A stretch of 14,123 bases of DNA from an uncultured Eubacteriales bacterium (GTDB lineage: Bacteria; Bacillota; Clostridia; Peptostreptococcales; Anaerovoracaceae). How positions within the stretch are numbered: the stretch's first letter is position 1; every line of letters starts with the position of its first letter. The stretch spans positions 8,555 through 22,677 of the forward strand of contig CADBFL010000019.1 of assembly GCA_902793875.1 (NCBI GenBank). Direction: 5' to 3'. Shown piece by piece: positions 1 through 9,600 of the stretch. A model generated the notes under the pieces. It was not told the DNA's origin, ran no database searches, and saw nothing but the letters and a program-made list of their open reading frames with translations. A program made the position numbers and the translations under genes.

Positions 1-360
1 GACGCTCTTATCACCGCCTGCGAGCTTGCGCCTCCGGAGCTGTACGAGTCCGCTTTCCCGATGAATCCGCCGGCGTTGACGCCGCCGCTGACTCTCAGCG
101 CAGCTCCGCTGTATATCACGGAACCGCCTTCCATGCTGCCCGCAAGACCTCCGGCATTGCCGCTGACCGAACTGCTGATGACCTTGCTCTCGTATTTGTT
201 CTCATTGCTGTTATACGCAACTACATTGCTTACTTTGGCTGCCTTCAGCACGCCCGCAAGAGCTCCCGCATTATAGACGCCGTCGGCAGAGCAGTCGATG
301 AGCCTGAGATTCCTGATCTCGGTCTTCGCCGCAGTGCTGCCGAACAGTCCGGAATTGCCC
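1..360 (-). repeat. GLUG-like repeat region of the prepilin fusion
   Basis: The encoded protein (residues about 490-608) shows four imperfect units of the GLUG pattern (Gly-Gly-aliphatic-aliphatic-Gly, then a short turn and a beta strand): NSGLFGSTAAKTEIRNL, NAGALAGVLKAAKVSNV, AGGLAGSMEGGSVIYSG and AGGFIGKADSYSSGG. GLUG repeats are known from bacterial surface proteins and IgA-protease-like proteins of Firmicutes. The array may continue beyond the left edge. Confidence 0.72.
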
Positions 361-1826
361 GAAGCATCTGAAACAGCCGGCACATCCGAGACGGAGTGCC
401 TGAGTCCGTCATAGAGAAGCGCGGACGGGCTGACCGGCTTGTATCCCCTGTAAAATTCAGGATCCGATGCGTCCCTTTTGAAATCGTAAACGCCGGATGA
501 ATACGGCGCGCCCCAGCTGATATTGCGGGTCTGAAGAGCTTCTGTCACCGCGATCTTCCGGTTGGCTGTACCCGTGCCTTTGCCGCCGAACCCCGTGTTC
601 GAGACATATCTGTCGAGATTCTCAAGATGTCTTATATTGCTGACCGACGCGGTCTTCTTTGCAGGTCCGGCAGCGGAGCTCTGATCTTTGACAGCCTTGA
701 TGCTTTCATACAGGCTGTTTTCAGAAACAGCCTCGCTGTATGCGATGTTGGCGAACACGCTGTTGCTGTAAGCTGCGGCAGTGACCTCGATATCATCTCC
801 GTTTATTATGCTCGTGCCGTTATCGCTGACAAGCTTCACATCGCCGAGTTCACAGAAATGCATGCCCTGTCTTGTAATATCATCAAGATAGTACGTGTAC
901 TTCACGCCTCCGGTCACAGCGGAAGAAGCCAGTCTGCTGTCACTGAGACCGCCCTTCTTTTTGAGATAGACAGCGATCTTTCCGAAATTATCGCCGTTTT
1001 TCGTCTTTCCGGTAATTATCAGCCTGAGCTGCGAGCCGCTGACCGACTCATTCACTGAAGGATTTATGACTTCGACCCTGAGCGTGTCATCGTTGATGAC
1101 CTTTATCGAAGGCAGCTTGAATACGTTTTCAGGCAGACCGGAAGCCTGAGCGCTTCCGTACCATCCGAGCACCGCATTCCGGTCGCCGTCAGAATAGCTG
1201 AGTCTGGCGTTTTTCGACGCTTTATCATCATGGGCGAGGCTCATGAAGCTGCTGTAGTCGCCGCTCTGCAGAAGGTCGTGTCCGTCCGTGAAATCGAACT
1301 TCCCGCTCCCGCGCGATACATAAAACACATCCAGTATGCGTCCGCTCTTCGGCTGGTATCTTATTACATAGCTGTTGCTGCCGCTCCTCACGGTCTCATC
1401 TATGGACGCGAACGGGAGCATGACGTCTATCAGCGTCCCCGTGCCGTCCGCGCTGTTGATATCTGCGCTGCCGTTTTTGGTATTTACCTTCCCCTTGTTT
1501 ACTACAAGGAGATATACCCCTTCTTCCGAATCGACCTTCTGGCCGTAGGCGCTGCCCTCTTTTGCCTCTTTGGCCGACAGACCGTATCCGTTTGCCCTTG
1601 CAGTGCTGAGGTGGTTCTGAGCTGCAATGAAGATCTCCTTGGCGTACCCGTCTCTTTCGGTCTGCGCAAGCATCCTCTGATATCTCGCAAGCGCAATAAA
1701 ACCGACAGCGGCAAGGATCAGGATGATCGCCACCGTAATAAGCACCTCAGCCATCGTCATGCCTTTTGACGATCTGAGTCCCGCCGTCTTTCTATTCGGT
1801 TTTATTCTGCCGGAGTTCCTTGTCAT
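1..1826 (-). CDS. Prepilin-like protein with C-terminal GLUG repeats (3' end off window)
   Basis: The frame is open from an ATG at 1826 to the left edge, giving 608 codons without a stop, so the C-terminus is missing. The N-terminus is a type IV prepilin/type II pseudopilin signal: a basic leader of 22 residues, then G22 | MTMAEVLITVAIILILAAVG with Glu at mature position +5, as expected for PilD-type cleavage. Residues about 50-390 form a Ser/Gly/Asn-rich ectodomain that I cannot assign to a family; 215-375 looks beta-rich and Ig-like. From about 394 a GLUG-type preamble starts (HLENLDRYV, then FYRGYKPVS, then NSGLFG near 492). GLUG-like units follow to the edge, for example GNAGGLAGSMEGGSV near 555 and NAGGFIGKADS near 583. 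The gene starts 10 nt after the preceding stop with no clear Shine-Dalgarno, so it may be translationally coupled. Probable role: an adhesive pilin subunit held in the membrane or filament by its N-terminal helix. The pilin signal is very secure and the GLUG call is secure. Confidence 0.88.
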   Translation of the reverse strand, partial: MTRNSGRIKPNRKTAGLRSSKGMTMAEVLITVAIILILAAVGFIALARYQRMLAQTERDGYAKEIFIAAQNHLSTARANGYGLSAKEAKEGSAYGQKVDSEEGVYLLVVNKGKVNTKNGSADINSADGTGTLIDVMLPFASIDETVRSGSNSYVIRYQPKSGRILDVFYVSRGSGKFDFTDGHDLLQSGDYSSFMSLAHDDKASKNARLSYSDGDRNAVLGWYGSAQASGLPENVFKLPSIKVINDDTLRVEVINPSVNESVSGSQLRLIITGKTKNGDNFGKIAVYLKKKGGLSDSRLASSAVTGGVKYTYYLDDITRQGMHFCELGDVKLVSDNGTSIINGDDIEVTAAAYSNSVFANIAYSEAVSENSLYESIKAVKDQSSAAGPAKKTASVSNIRHLENLDRYVSNTGFGGKGTGTANRKIAVTEALQTRNISWGAPYSSGVYDFKRDASDPEFYRGYKPVSPSALLYDGLRHSVSDVPAVSDASGNSGLFGSTAAKTEIRNLRLIDCSADGVYNAGALAGVLKAAKVSNVVAYNSNENKYESKVISSSVSGNAGGLAGSMEGGSVIYSGAALRVSGGVNAGGFIGKADSYSSGGASSQAVIRA

Positions 1827-1836
1827 AAACGTTTTA

Positions 1837-2457
1837 TCAGTCTGTTATCACGCGCACCAGATACTCATCCATGTATGCCCTGGTATCCGATCCGTCCTTT
1901 CTTTTTACTTTGATGTCCTCAAACTTTACATATCCGCTTCCCGGGACGTAGGTGACGCTCCCGTATTCGACATGGAGCTTATGCTTATTATCAGACGCCG
2001 CTTCGGATACGATCGTTTCAGCATCCGTGCTGCCGCCTCCTGTGTATGCGTCGTCGATCATGCTGTCATCATCGCCGTCGCCGGAAGAATAATACCTCTG
2101 ATACATTATGTCCCTGACGCTTTCATCATCTTCAGTATCTGCGGACTGCGCGCAGTATATCCTTGATGTGAAGCCTGCTCTTTCGTTATAGAACGAGATC
2201 TCACTGCCATCGGTCACACTGATGTCGCGGGCGGTAGTCAGCTCGTTCCTGAGCTCGGCCATGGCCGTAGACATGAGGACTTCGGCATTCGAAGCGATGA
2301 CGACCTTGTCATACGCCCTGATCGCGGCCGGAATGCCGGCCACCATGATCGAAGTGACAAGAAGCATTATAATAGTCGCCACAAGCGCCTCGGCAAGGGT
2401 GAACGCAGCAGTCTGTCTGAGCTTATTAACGATCCTGTCCGTTCTCTTTTCAGTCAT
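1837..2457 (-). CDS. Prepilin-like (GspJ/PilW-type) minor pilin
   Basis: A 206-residue protein. I chose the ATG at 2457, which overlaps the preceding TGA by one base (TGATG); an in-frame GTG at 2460 is the alternative. The leader is basic (MTEKRTDRIVNKLRQTAA) and is followed by FTLAEALVATIIMLLVTSIM, a textbook prepilin helix with Phe at +1 and Glu at +5. The residue before cleavage is Ala rather than the usual Gly. The rest is a soluble domain of about 160 residues with an acidic, Ser/Gly/Asp-rich stretch (residues about 130-165) and the C-terminal end YLVRVITD. Size and position after a smaller prepilin fit a minor pilin of the GspJ/PilW type, but there is no sequence evidence beyond the N-terminus. 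It is probably inserted by Sec, cleaved by a prepilin peptidase and assembled into a short filament. Confidence 0.88.
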   Translation of the reverse strand: MTEKRTDRIVNKLRQTAAFTLAEALVATIIMLLVTSIMVAGIPAAIRAYDKVVIASNAEVLMSTAMAELRNELTTARDISVTDGSEISFYNERAGFTSRIYCAQSADTEDDESVRDIMYQRYYSSGDGDDDSMIDDAYTGGGSTDAETIVSEAASDNKHKLHVEYGSVTYVPGSGYVKFEDIKVKRKDGSDTRAYMDEYLVRVITD

Positions 2458-2816
2458 CACTCAGAGTCTTTGCTCCTGTAATAATATACGTCTTTGTCGT
2501 CGATCTGCGCCTGGATATAACTGACGTTTCCGCTGATGTCCGTAACTATTCCGGTCCCGGATATGCTCACCTTCCCCGTCGACCCGGTAGAACCGGCGCC
2601 AGCCGACATAAGCACCATCTGATTGCAGTTATTATAATACGTTTTCATGCTGTCGCGGCTCTTCGTGACGATCCTCGCTGATGAAGCGATGACGCCGGCA
2701 AGCATGACAAGAGCCAGAGCTGAGATCAGAAGCGCCACAAGCGTCTCCGATATGGATTCACCGGATCTGCTCCCGAGTTTATTCACGATCTTCGTTTTCA
2801 TCTCTTTCCGTATCAT
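2457..2816 (-). CDS. Small prepilin-like protein (GspI/PilV-type)
   Basis: A 119-residue protein with an ATG at 2816 that overlaps the upstream TGA by one base. A GGAG at 2824-2827, seven bases before the ATG, supports this start over the second Met (M6). The leader MIRKEMKTKIVNKLGSRSG ends in Gly19. The mature protein begins ESISETLVALLISALALVML, with Glu at +5 (E24), typical of class III pseudopilins. The leader shares IVNKL with the next prepilin, which hints at a shared origin or a shared peptidase contact. The C-terminal part is short, Ser/Gly/Thr-rich and ends in a Tyr cluster (DVYYYRSKDSE). The small size resembles GspI or PilV minor pilins. Placement between two larger prepilins with overlapping stop/start codons indicates coupled translation. 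Confidence 0.87.
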   Translation of the reverse strand: MIRKEMKTKIVNKLGSRSGESISETLVALLISALALVMLAGVIASSARIVTKSRDSMKTYYNNCNQMVLMSAGAGSTGSTGKVSISGTGIVTDISGNVSYIQAQIDDKDVYYYRSKDSE

Positions 2817-3607
2817 CAGATATCTCCGTTATCATCAAGCGCGCTGGTCATTTTTACGAGATGCCATGTATACTCCGTGCCGGAATTTACGACCCTTTTC
2901 TGATCGCCGGTCTCGACCTGATCCACCTGCGGATACTTGTCGGCTGCGTCAAGCGAGTATATCAGCATGACGCTTCCGCCGTCCGCGGAGCGGACTGTCA
3001 TATATACGCGCCCGTTTTCCTTGTCAAAGGTCTCTTCGATATCGACCTTCATGGCGCTGATCTCAGAACCGGCATTGTTTTTGAATTTGATCGTATGGTT
3101 TCCCGAAGTGGTCCCTTCCGTCCTGTAAAGACGGGCCACCACAGCGGCAAAAGAGTCCTTTACAGGTGATTTTTCGCCTCTTCCGATCGAGCCGGCGCTT
3201 ATCCTTTCGCTGCCGTTGCCTTCGGCATCTCCGGCATCGTCATTGTTGTCAAATGTTTCTTTTCCAAGCGGTGAGTCCGCGATCTCATCTATGTCCGCCT
3301 CGCTGATCTCATTCATCTTCTTGTTGAAGAACAGAGGCTCTCCGTTATTGACGACTATCGCGGACACGGAATGACCGTCCATCTGATCGTTGATGTACTC
3401 CGCCGCAGACATGACAGAATAGTAGCCTGCATCCGAAACGGCGAGATTCTTCAGTCTGCCCGCGGCAGTGGTCGCCGCGACAAGCACGACAGCGCTCAGA
3501 GCGGCGCATACCAGAAACAGCAGCAGCGCAAAAGTTATCGACGCGCCCGCCTCGGAACAGATCTTTTTCTTTATTCTGTTTTCAGCAGTTCCCGGTTTTT
3601 TCATCAT
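2816..3607 (-). CDS. Pilin-like protein lacking Glu+5 (GspK/PilX-like position)
   Basis: A 263-residue protein. The start is ATG-ATG at 3607/3604, three bases after the stop of the giant gene, with only a weak ribosome binding site (TAAGAC). The N-terminus has a basic leader (KKPGTAENRIKKKICSEAG) and then a single hydrophobic helix, ASITFALLLFLVCAALSAVV, matching prepilin layout with cleavage after Gly21. Position +5 is Phe (F26) instead of Glu. Loss of Glu+5 is known for GspK, the tip-initiating pseudopilin, and this is also one of the larger prepilins here. The ectodomain contains an acidic linker (residues about 115-145) and then a beta-rich part (KVDIEETF, RVYMTVRSADGGSVMLIYSL). A TadE- or PilX-like protein is an alternative reading. 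As the first pilin gene after the giant protein it could be the subunit that contacts it; that is inference. Confidence 0.82.
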   Translation of the reverse strand: MMKKPGTAENRIKKKICSEAGASITFALLLFLVCAALSAVVLVAATTAAGRLKNLAVSDAGYYSVMSAAEYINDQMDGHSVSAIVVNNGEPLFFNKKMNEISEADIDEIADSPLGKETFDNNDDAGDAEGNGSERISAGSIGRGEKSPVKDSFAAVVARLYRTEGTTSGNHTIKFKNNAGSEISAMKVDIEETFDKENGRVYMTVRSADGGSVMLIYSLDAADKYPQVDQVETGDQKRVVNSGTEYTWHLVKMTSALDDNGDI

Positions 3608-3610
3608 GTC

Positions 3611-6600
3611 TTAATCATCAGCGTTGCGCTGTCTCTTTTCTGCTTCAAGCGCAGTTTTGGCTTCACTGTATGAGCCGTAACTTGTATTCAGTTTGGTTGT
3701 TCCCTTGCCGTCCACGATCAGATAGAACCAGCGGCCGTTGTCCTCACGCAGATAGTAGTCACCGTAAGGCAGTTCTCCTGTCCAGATGACTCCGGAAGAA
3801 GACAGAGACGTGAGAGGCTGGTAACTGCCGTTTCTTCTAGGATTCAGGGTATTGCCGTTTCCGTCGACCGCATAATCGCTGTCACTGTTCCTGAACACAT
3901 AGAAATCGCGTCCCGACACCGGCGTATAACCGCTGTTCACCTTTTTGATGATCACTCTGCGCGTCGCGGATGTATGCGAATTGACAAAATGATTCAGTGA
4001 CTGATATCTGTCAAGCGCGGCCGGATCCTCAAGGTTCTCTCCGATGCTGCCGGATGTGACCGTGCCCTGGACGGTCTTCGACGGTCCTTTTTCTATATAG
4101 GTCGTATAGTAACCCTGATACAGCGACGTCTGGTTTTCGCTGACGACATACCTGAGTCCCGCCGGAAGGCTGGCTGCAGTCCTGGAATCCCCGCTCCTCA
4201 ATGTGATGTTCGCTGTGCCCCTTCTGAACGTGATATCTCCGTAGGTGCCGTTGATATGCTTCGCAGCAGTGCCGTCCTTATTGAGAAGGTAGATGAAGAA
4301 GGTGAACTGTTCCCTCTTATCCGACGCCTTGTCGCTGTTGACAGTCTTGCTGACCTTGAGCGAGAAATCGTGCACCCAGTATATGATGCCCGGCCTTTGG
4401 CCTATTCCGCCTACAAGATTTCCTCTGTCATTCACGAAGCATCTCAGAAGTATGGCATCTGTCACCGTATTCCTGTTGGTGCCGAAAGGAGCGCCTTCGA
4501 CCCCGTGCGCAGGAAGAAGAGGTCCGTCAGGCACATACACGCCGATGACCGAGGACGGGTCGGTTATGCCTCTTGTGCCGTCCATGCTGACAGAATTAAT
4601 TACATCGTTGCTGTCCACGTCGAGGTGGATGTTGTTGTTGATCCTGCCCACCTTGTTGCCGGTGATCATCACCTTTCCGGACAGATATATCCTTGAGTTC
4701 TTATCATGCACGGCAATGCCGCCGCCCTTTTCGTCAGCCTTGTTGCCTGTGATCTCTCCTCCGGACATATCGAACTTTCTGGATCCTTCGAGGAAAAGTC
4801 CTCCGCCCGAAAATGCTTCGCAGCCGCTTATGCTGCCCCCGCTCATCTCAAACGCGCTGCCTGAGTTATGATATACTCCTCCGCCTTTCGCATCCGACTC
4901 GCAGCCTGTTATCTTTCCGTTGATGAGTTTCAGTTTCGCGGAGTTGGCGATATATACACCTCCGCCGTTCGCAGTGGCATGGCAGTTCCTTATGATCCCT
5001 CCCTCATCTATAGTGAGGGTGCCGTGATTGAGCGCAACACCGGAGCCGTTCTGTTTAAGATCAGCATTCTGCAGGATCGCGCCTTTTCCGATCAGCACAT
5101 TTACATTCGCGGTCCTCACCATCAGGATCCTTGTATCTGCGGTCGGATTGACGTTTTTCCTGTTGCCGTCGAGAACGATGCCTGTAAGATCCATGTCGGT
5201 CTTGGCCTCAAGCAGCGCATTGTTTCCGTTCATGCCCGGGCTTCTCTTTATCGTTGCTTTTGTGCCCGGCTTGCCTCTGTACGGATACGGATCTCCTTCA
5301 ACAGCTGAAGTCCTGCTTTCCGTAGTCAGAGTGATCTTTGTTCCGCTGCCTGACAGACCGCCGACCATGTAGTTGGCAGCCTCGTACTCTTCAACGAGCA
5401 TCTTCACGCAGTACTCGTTTCCGTCGTAAGGTTCACCATTGTATTTATAGAGCTGCAGACTGTTGTTTCTGAGCAGATTGAAGGCGCTCGTAGGCTTTCC
5501 GTCAGCGGACCTGTCATCGAGCAGGTCAAATACAGCAGGCCTTGTCTTTCCTGCTTCATCCAGATACAGAAGATTGCCGTCTTTATCAGTTACCTTGCAT
5601 ACAGGATGAGCTGCCCAGATGATGCGTTTTTTGCTGTCAGCAGGCTCAGTTTCCGAATCAGCTCTGTGTATTATTCCGTACAGCGAGCCGTCATCCGCCT
5701 CGAACACATGATCAAGATCCGTGAAGCCGGTCGGATCGGCATTTCCCGGTTTGAAGGATGTTCCGAACTGCGTACCCTTGGCTGCAGCGTTTATTACATA
5801 TATCTTTCCGCCCAGATCACTGTAGACTCTGACGCTCGCGACATTATTGCGGCCGTTGTTATCGGCCCACAGTCTGAGATTCGATCTTGCTCCGCTCGAT
5901 GTCGCATTGTCCATGATCGAGGAGTTGTCTGTCTCAGTCGAACCTTCAGCGCCGACGGTGAGAGTCCTTCCGTTCTGCATGAATACGCCTGCGGCATCAT
6001 CCTTGGAATCTGATGTGAGGGAGTTGCCGCTTATCATCGTATTATTGCGGATAGTCATGTTCGCCTTGGTGAACACTCCGCCGCCCTGATTGGCCGCAGT
6101 GTTTCCGCTTATCGTGCAATTGTCAAATATAAGGACTTTTCCCTCGGCGTTATCGTATACTCCGCCGCCGTTCGTGGCGGAAGTGTTTTCAGAAATAACT
6201 GAATTGCTGACAGTAACATTCCAAAGGTTGACGTAGAGTCCTCCGCCTCCCTCTCTGGATCCGGCAGCATTGCATCCCTGTATAGTTACATAGCTGAGAT
6301 CAGCTATGGATCCGTCTATATTTCTCAGCAGACATATTCCGCCGCCGACTCCGTTTGTCGCCGTGCAGTTATTAACACTTGTGCGTTTCTCTTTCTGAGT
6401 GACCGGATCAATATACTTGCCAATGGTAATGTCTTTTGCAAGGCTGTAGATGCCTCCTCCGTTGACAGCAGATCTGCAGTTGTTGAATGTGCATCCGTTT
6501 ATTATCGCCGTTTCCGCATTTTTATTGGAGATAGCGAACGCGCCGCCTGTCTTTGAACTGCAGTTAGTGAATGTACAGTCTTCTACTCTGATCTCTGTTT

Positions 6601-9600
6601 TTGCGGCGATTCGAAGTCCTCCGCCGTAATTATCTCTGGACTCATCATCGGCATGACAGTCCTCAAATGTACAGCCTATTACAGCAGCCTTCGATAAGTC
6701 CTGTGTATCCGACTCGTTCCTGCTGTAGATATTGAAGGCTCCTCCGTTACGCTGCGTAGCCTTGCAGTTTTTGGCGCTGCTGTACTCAAGTCTGACATCT
6801 TCCGCGTCGGTCTCGACAGCTCCGGCAGCCTTCGCTTCGCATGCTTCGAAAGTGCAGTACTTCATTACTGTCTTTGTGCCTGTCGCATAAGGCTTAAGGA
6901 TATTATGGAATACGGCTCCTGCCTGGTCAGATGCCGTGCACCTGTAGAAATCACATCCTTCTCTCTCGAATTGATCCTTGACTGCTTCGCAGTTAGGACA
7001 CTTCCAGTTTTCAGGAATATCAGCCCATTCTGTGCCCGGATTCACTCCATGTTCCGGATCGCCAGTTTCAATGTCATAGATGTAACCGCATCTATTGCAT
7101 ATATACTTTCCTGGACGGTCATTCTGGCCGATTAAGAGCTCTCTGGCAGTTGTCCAGATGGCGCCGCCGCCCTCTTTCAAAGCTGTAGTTTCAGAGTGAC
7201 ACTCGCTGAAATCGGTATTGTCGACAGTCAGTATGCTCATATTGTCACCGGCTGCGTAGGTCGCGCCGTTGATCGTGTAGTCGACATACAGCGCAGCACC
7301 CTGTCTGGCTTTGAAGTTTTTGAACTCGGAATCCTTAACCGTTACTTTGCAGTCCTTTGTGCTCACCGCTCCGCCGTTGGTCGAACCGGCTATGTTGCGG
7401 CCGTCGAAAATGATGCCGTCGATCGTCAGAGACGGATAGTTGTTCGCTGACGCGTTATTGGAGATAAGGGTTGCTGCGTTGTTCGTGTCGCGGCTTATGG
7501 TAGCCCGGTCGCCCTCGCCTTCATAGTTATACTGTCCGCCTGTTTTAGCGGCTGTTTTGAGCGTTATATCATATCCCGCAGGTATCACGACATGGTCTGA
7601 GGAAGGTATGAGATAATCCACGAGCATCTCTATCGCCGCGGTCTTTTCCACTGCAGGATGATAGTCAGTTGATTGTATGAAGGTCAGGGCTTTCTCGATC
7701 CTTGTAAATGGATGCTCTGTCCCATTTGCGTCCACGACCTTGCATATCTGTTTCCTGCCGCCGAATATGACTTCGAATGTGTCTCCGGCTGTACTCAGTG
7801 TGGTCTTGCTCACAGGGAAATCAGTATTTGCAGTAAAATCTTCTTCACTCTCTCCCTCTGGTGAACTTGTATCGGTGTATATGAGTTTTGTTGTATTTCC
7901 GGCATCAAGATTGTCGAATCCCCCGTCAGAGCCTTCTGCCAGTACGTTGAAATCCTTTCCGCAGGCGCCCGGGAACAGAAGCTTGACGCTTTCGCCAGGC
8001 TTAAGATAAAGATCATCCTTTGTGCGGTCTGTGCTGTTCTTATGTATCGGGTCAAGGGTCTCCTTGGTCATGCCGTTTTTGGCAACAACATAACCGTAGC
8101 CCGCATTGCCGGCGCTGTCGACGGCGGTCATCCCATTGATGCTTATGTCGCTTATATTCAGCTTATGCTCTTTCCAGTTGTTCTCTATCGAGATATACGC
8201 AGGGTCCGAGTAATATATGACAAGGGTATTATCGACCTTGTGAGAACCGCTGCGCGTCTCATACATCCACGAATCCTCATTGCTGTCCCAGTATATCCTC
8301 TTTATATACTTAGCGTAATCGCCTTCTCCCTTTATGTATGCTCCTCCGAACGTTGCCGGTGCGGTGATCCCGCTGACTTCATACAGATCATCCGCGATCT
8401 GTGACGCGGAAAGAGTGCTTGAGGACGGATAGTATTTTTTATCGAGAGGCAAATCCTCTGTATTATACTTCTCCGTTCCTTCGGCTACCGGAGGGAATCC
8501 GCCAGGATAATTGCCGTAATTCGGAAGATATCTCACGATGACATCAAGAGGGCTGCTCCAGATGACCTTCTTGACATTGGCTTCTGCCATGGCCTTCAGT
8601 CCGGACTGCCTGTCATTATGGAAGTTCGCGAGATTTGCAGCGCCCGTATCGTTGAACGTTGCGAATCTGCATCCGGCCTGTCCGCGCTTTTTGAACAGAT
8701 CGCCGTCCAGCGGTCCGTCTACATAGACGCCGATATATGATTCATCTCCCAGGATGTCGGCAGTGATCATCGTATCCGAATCCTTGTCAAGGAATACATT
8801 GCAGTCTTCACTGCCTTTTTTGTTGTCCCTGACCTTAATGCTGCCGGCGAAAACGAGCGCGCCTTCCTTGCCGTCTTTTTCGCCCGTGCTGACAGCTCCG
8901 CCGTCTGTGGCGGTATTATCGGAGACAGAGCCTCCGTTCATTTCCGCAGTTCCGGATTCGATATATATCGCTGAGCCGTTGGACGCTTCGTTGCCGCTGA
9001 TGGTCCCGCCGTACATGGTTATCTTTCCGGAGCCCGCATATACAGCGCCGCCGCGGCCTGTACCCGCGGTCTCGCTTCCTTCCGCTGAGTTTCCGGACAG
9101 TGTCATCCCATTCTGCAGTTCCACGACGCCGGATTCGGAGTATATTGCTCCGCCGTTGCCGTTCTGCGCTGCATTGCCCTTTATGGCAGCATTCTTGTCT
9201 ACACTTACCAGACCTTTCACGGCATAGATCGCGCCGCCGCTTGTCGTGGCGGTGTTCGCATCGGCTGAAGCGCCGCCGACGATCACATCCTCACCTATTT
9301 CTGCCGAAGCTTCATTCAGGTATACGGCCCCGCCGTTGCCGGCCCGGTTCTTCTTTATTTCAGGCGCATCATCGCCGGATTTTACGAAAGTGACGCTTCC
9401 CTTTTCAGCATAAACAGCGCCGCCGCGGCCTTTAGGCGTTGTGCCGTCGTAATCTTTCCCGCCTGCAGTATTTCCGTTCAGCTTAACACCGCCCTCTATA
9501 CTGAGGTCTCCGTCCTCGATATAGATGGCTCCGCCGTTGCCGTCGTTTTCCGAACCTGTTGCAGAAGATGTATTCCCTGTAACGGATACGCCTCCCTTTA

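Noticed and set aside
627..2166. Plus-strand open frames opposite the prepilin genes (for example 627-1058 and 1723-2166)
   Set aside because: The minus strand is continuously open with clear prepilin signals; the plus-strand products have no family features.
6965..7108. Rubredoxin as an independent small gene
   Set aside because: No start codon or ribosome binding site precedes it and no stop follows; it is in frame with beta-helix coding on both sides.
7810..8055. Minus-strand 81-codon frame within the giant gene
   Set aside because: It overlaps the giant frame out of phase and shows no motif or ribosome binding site.
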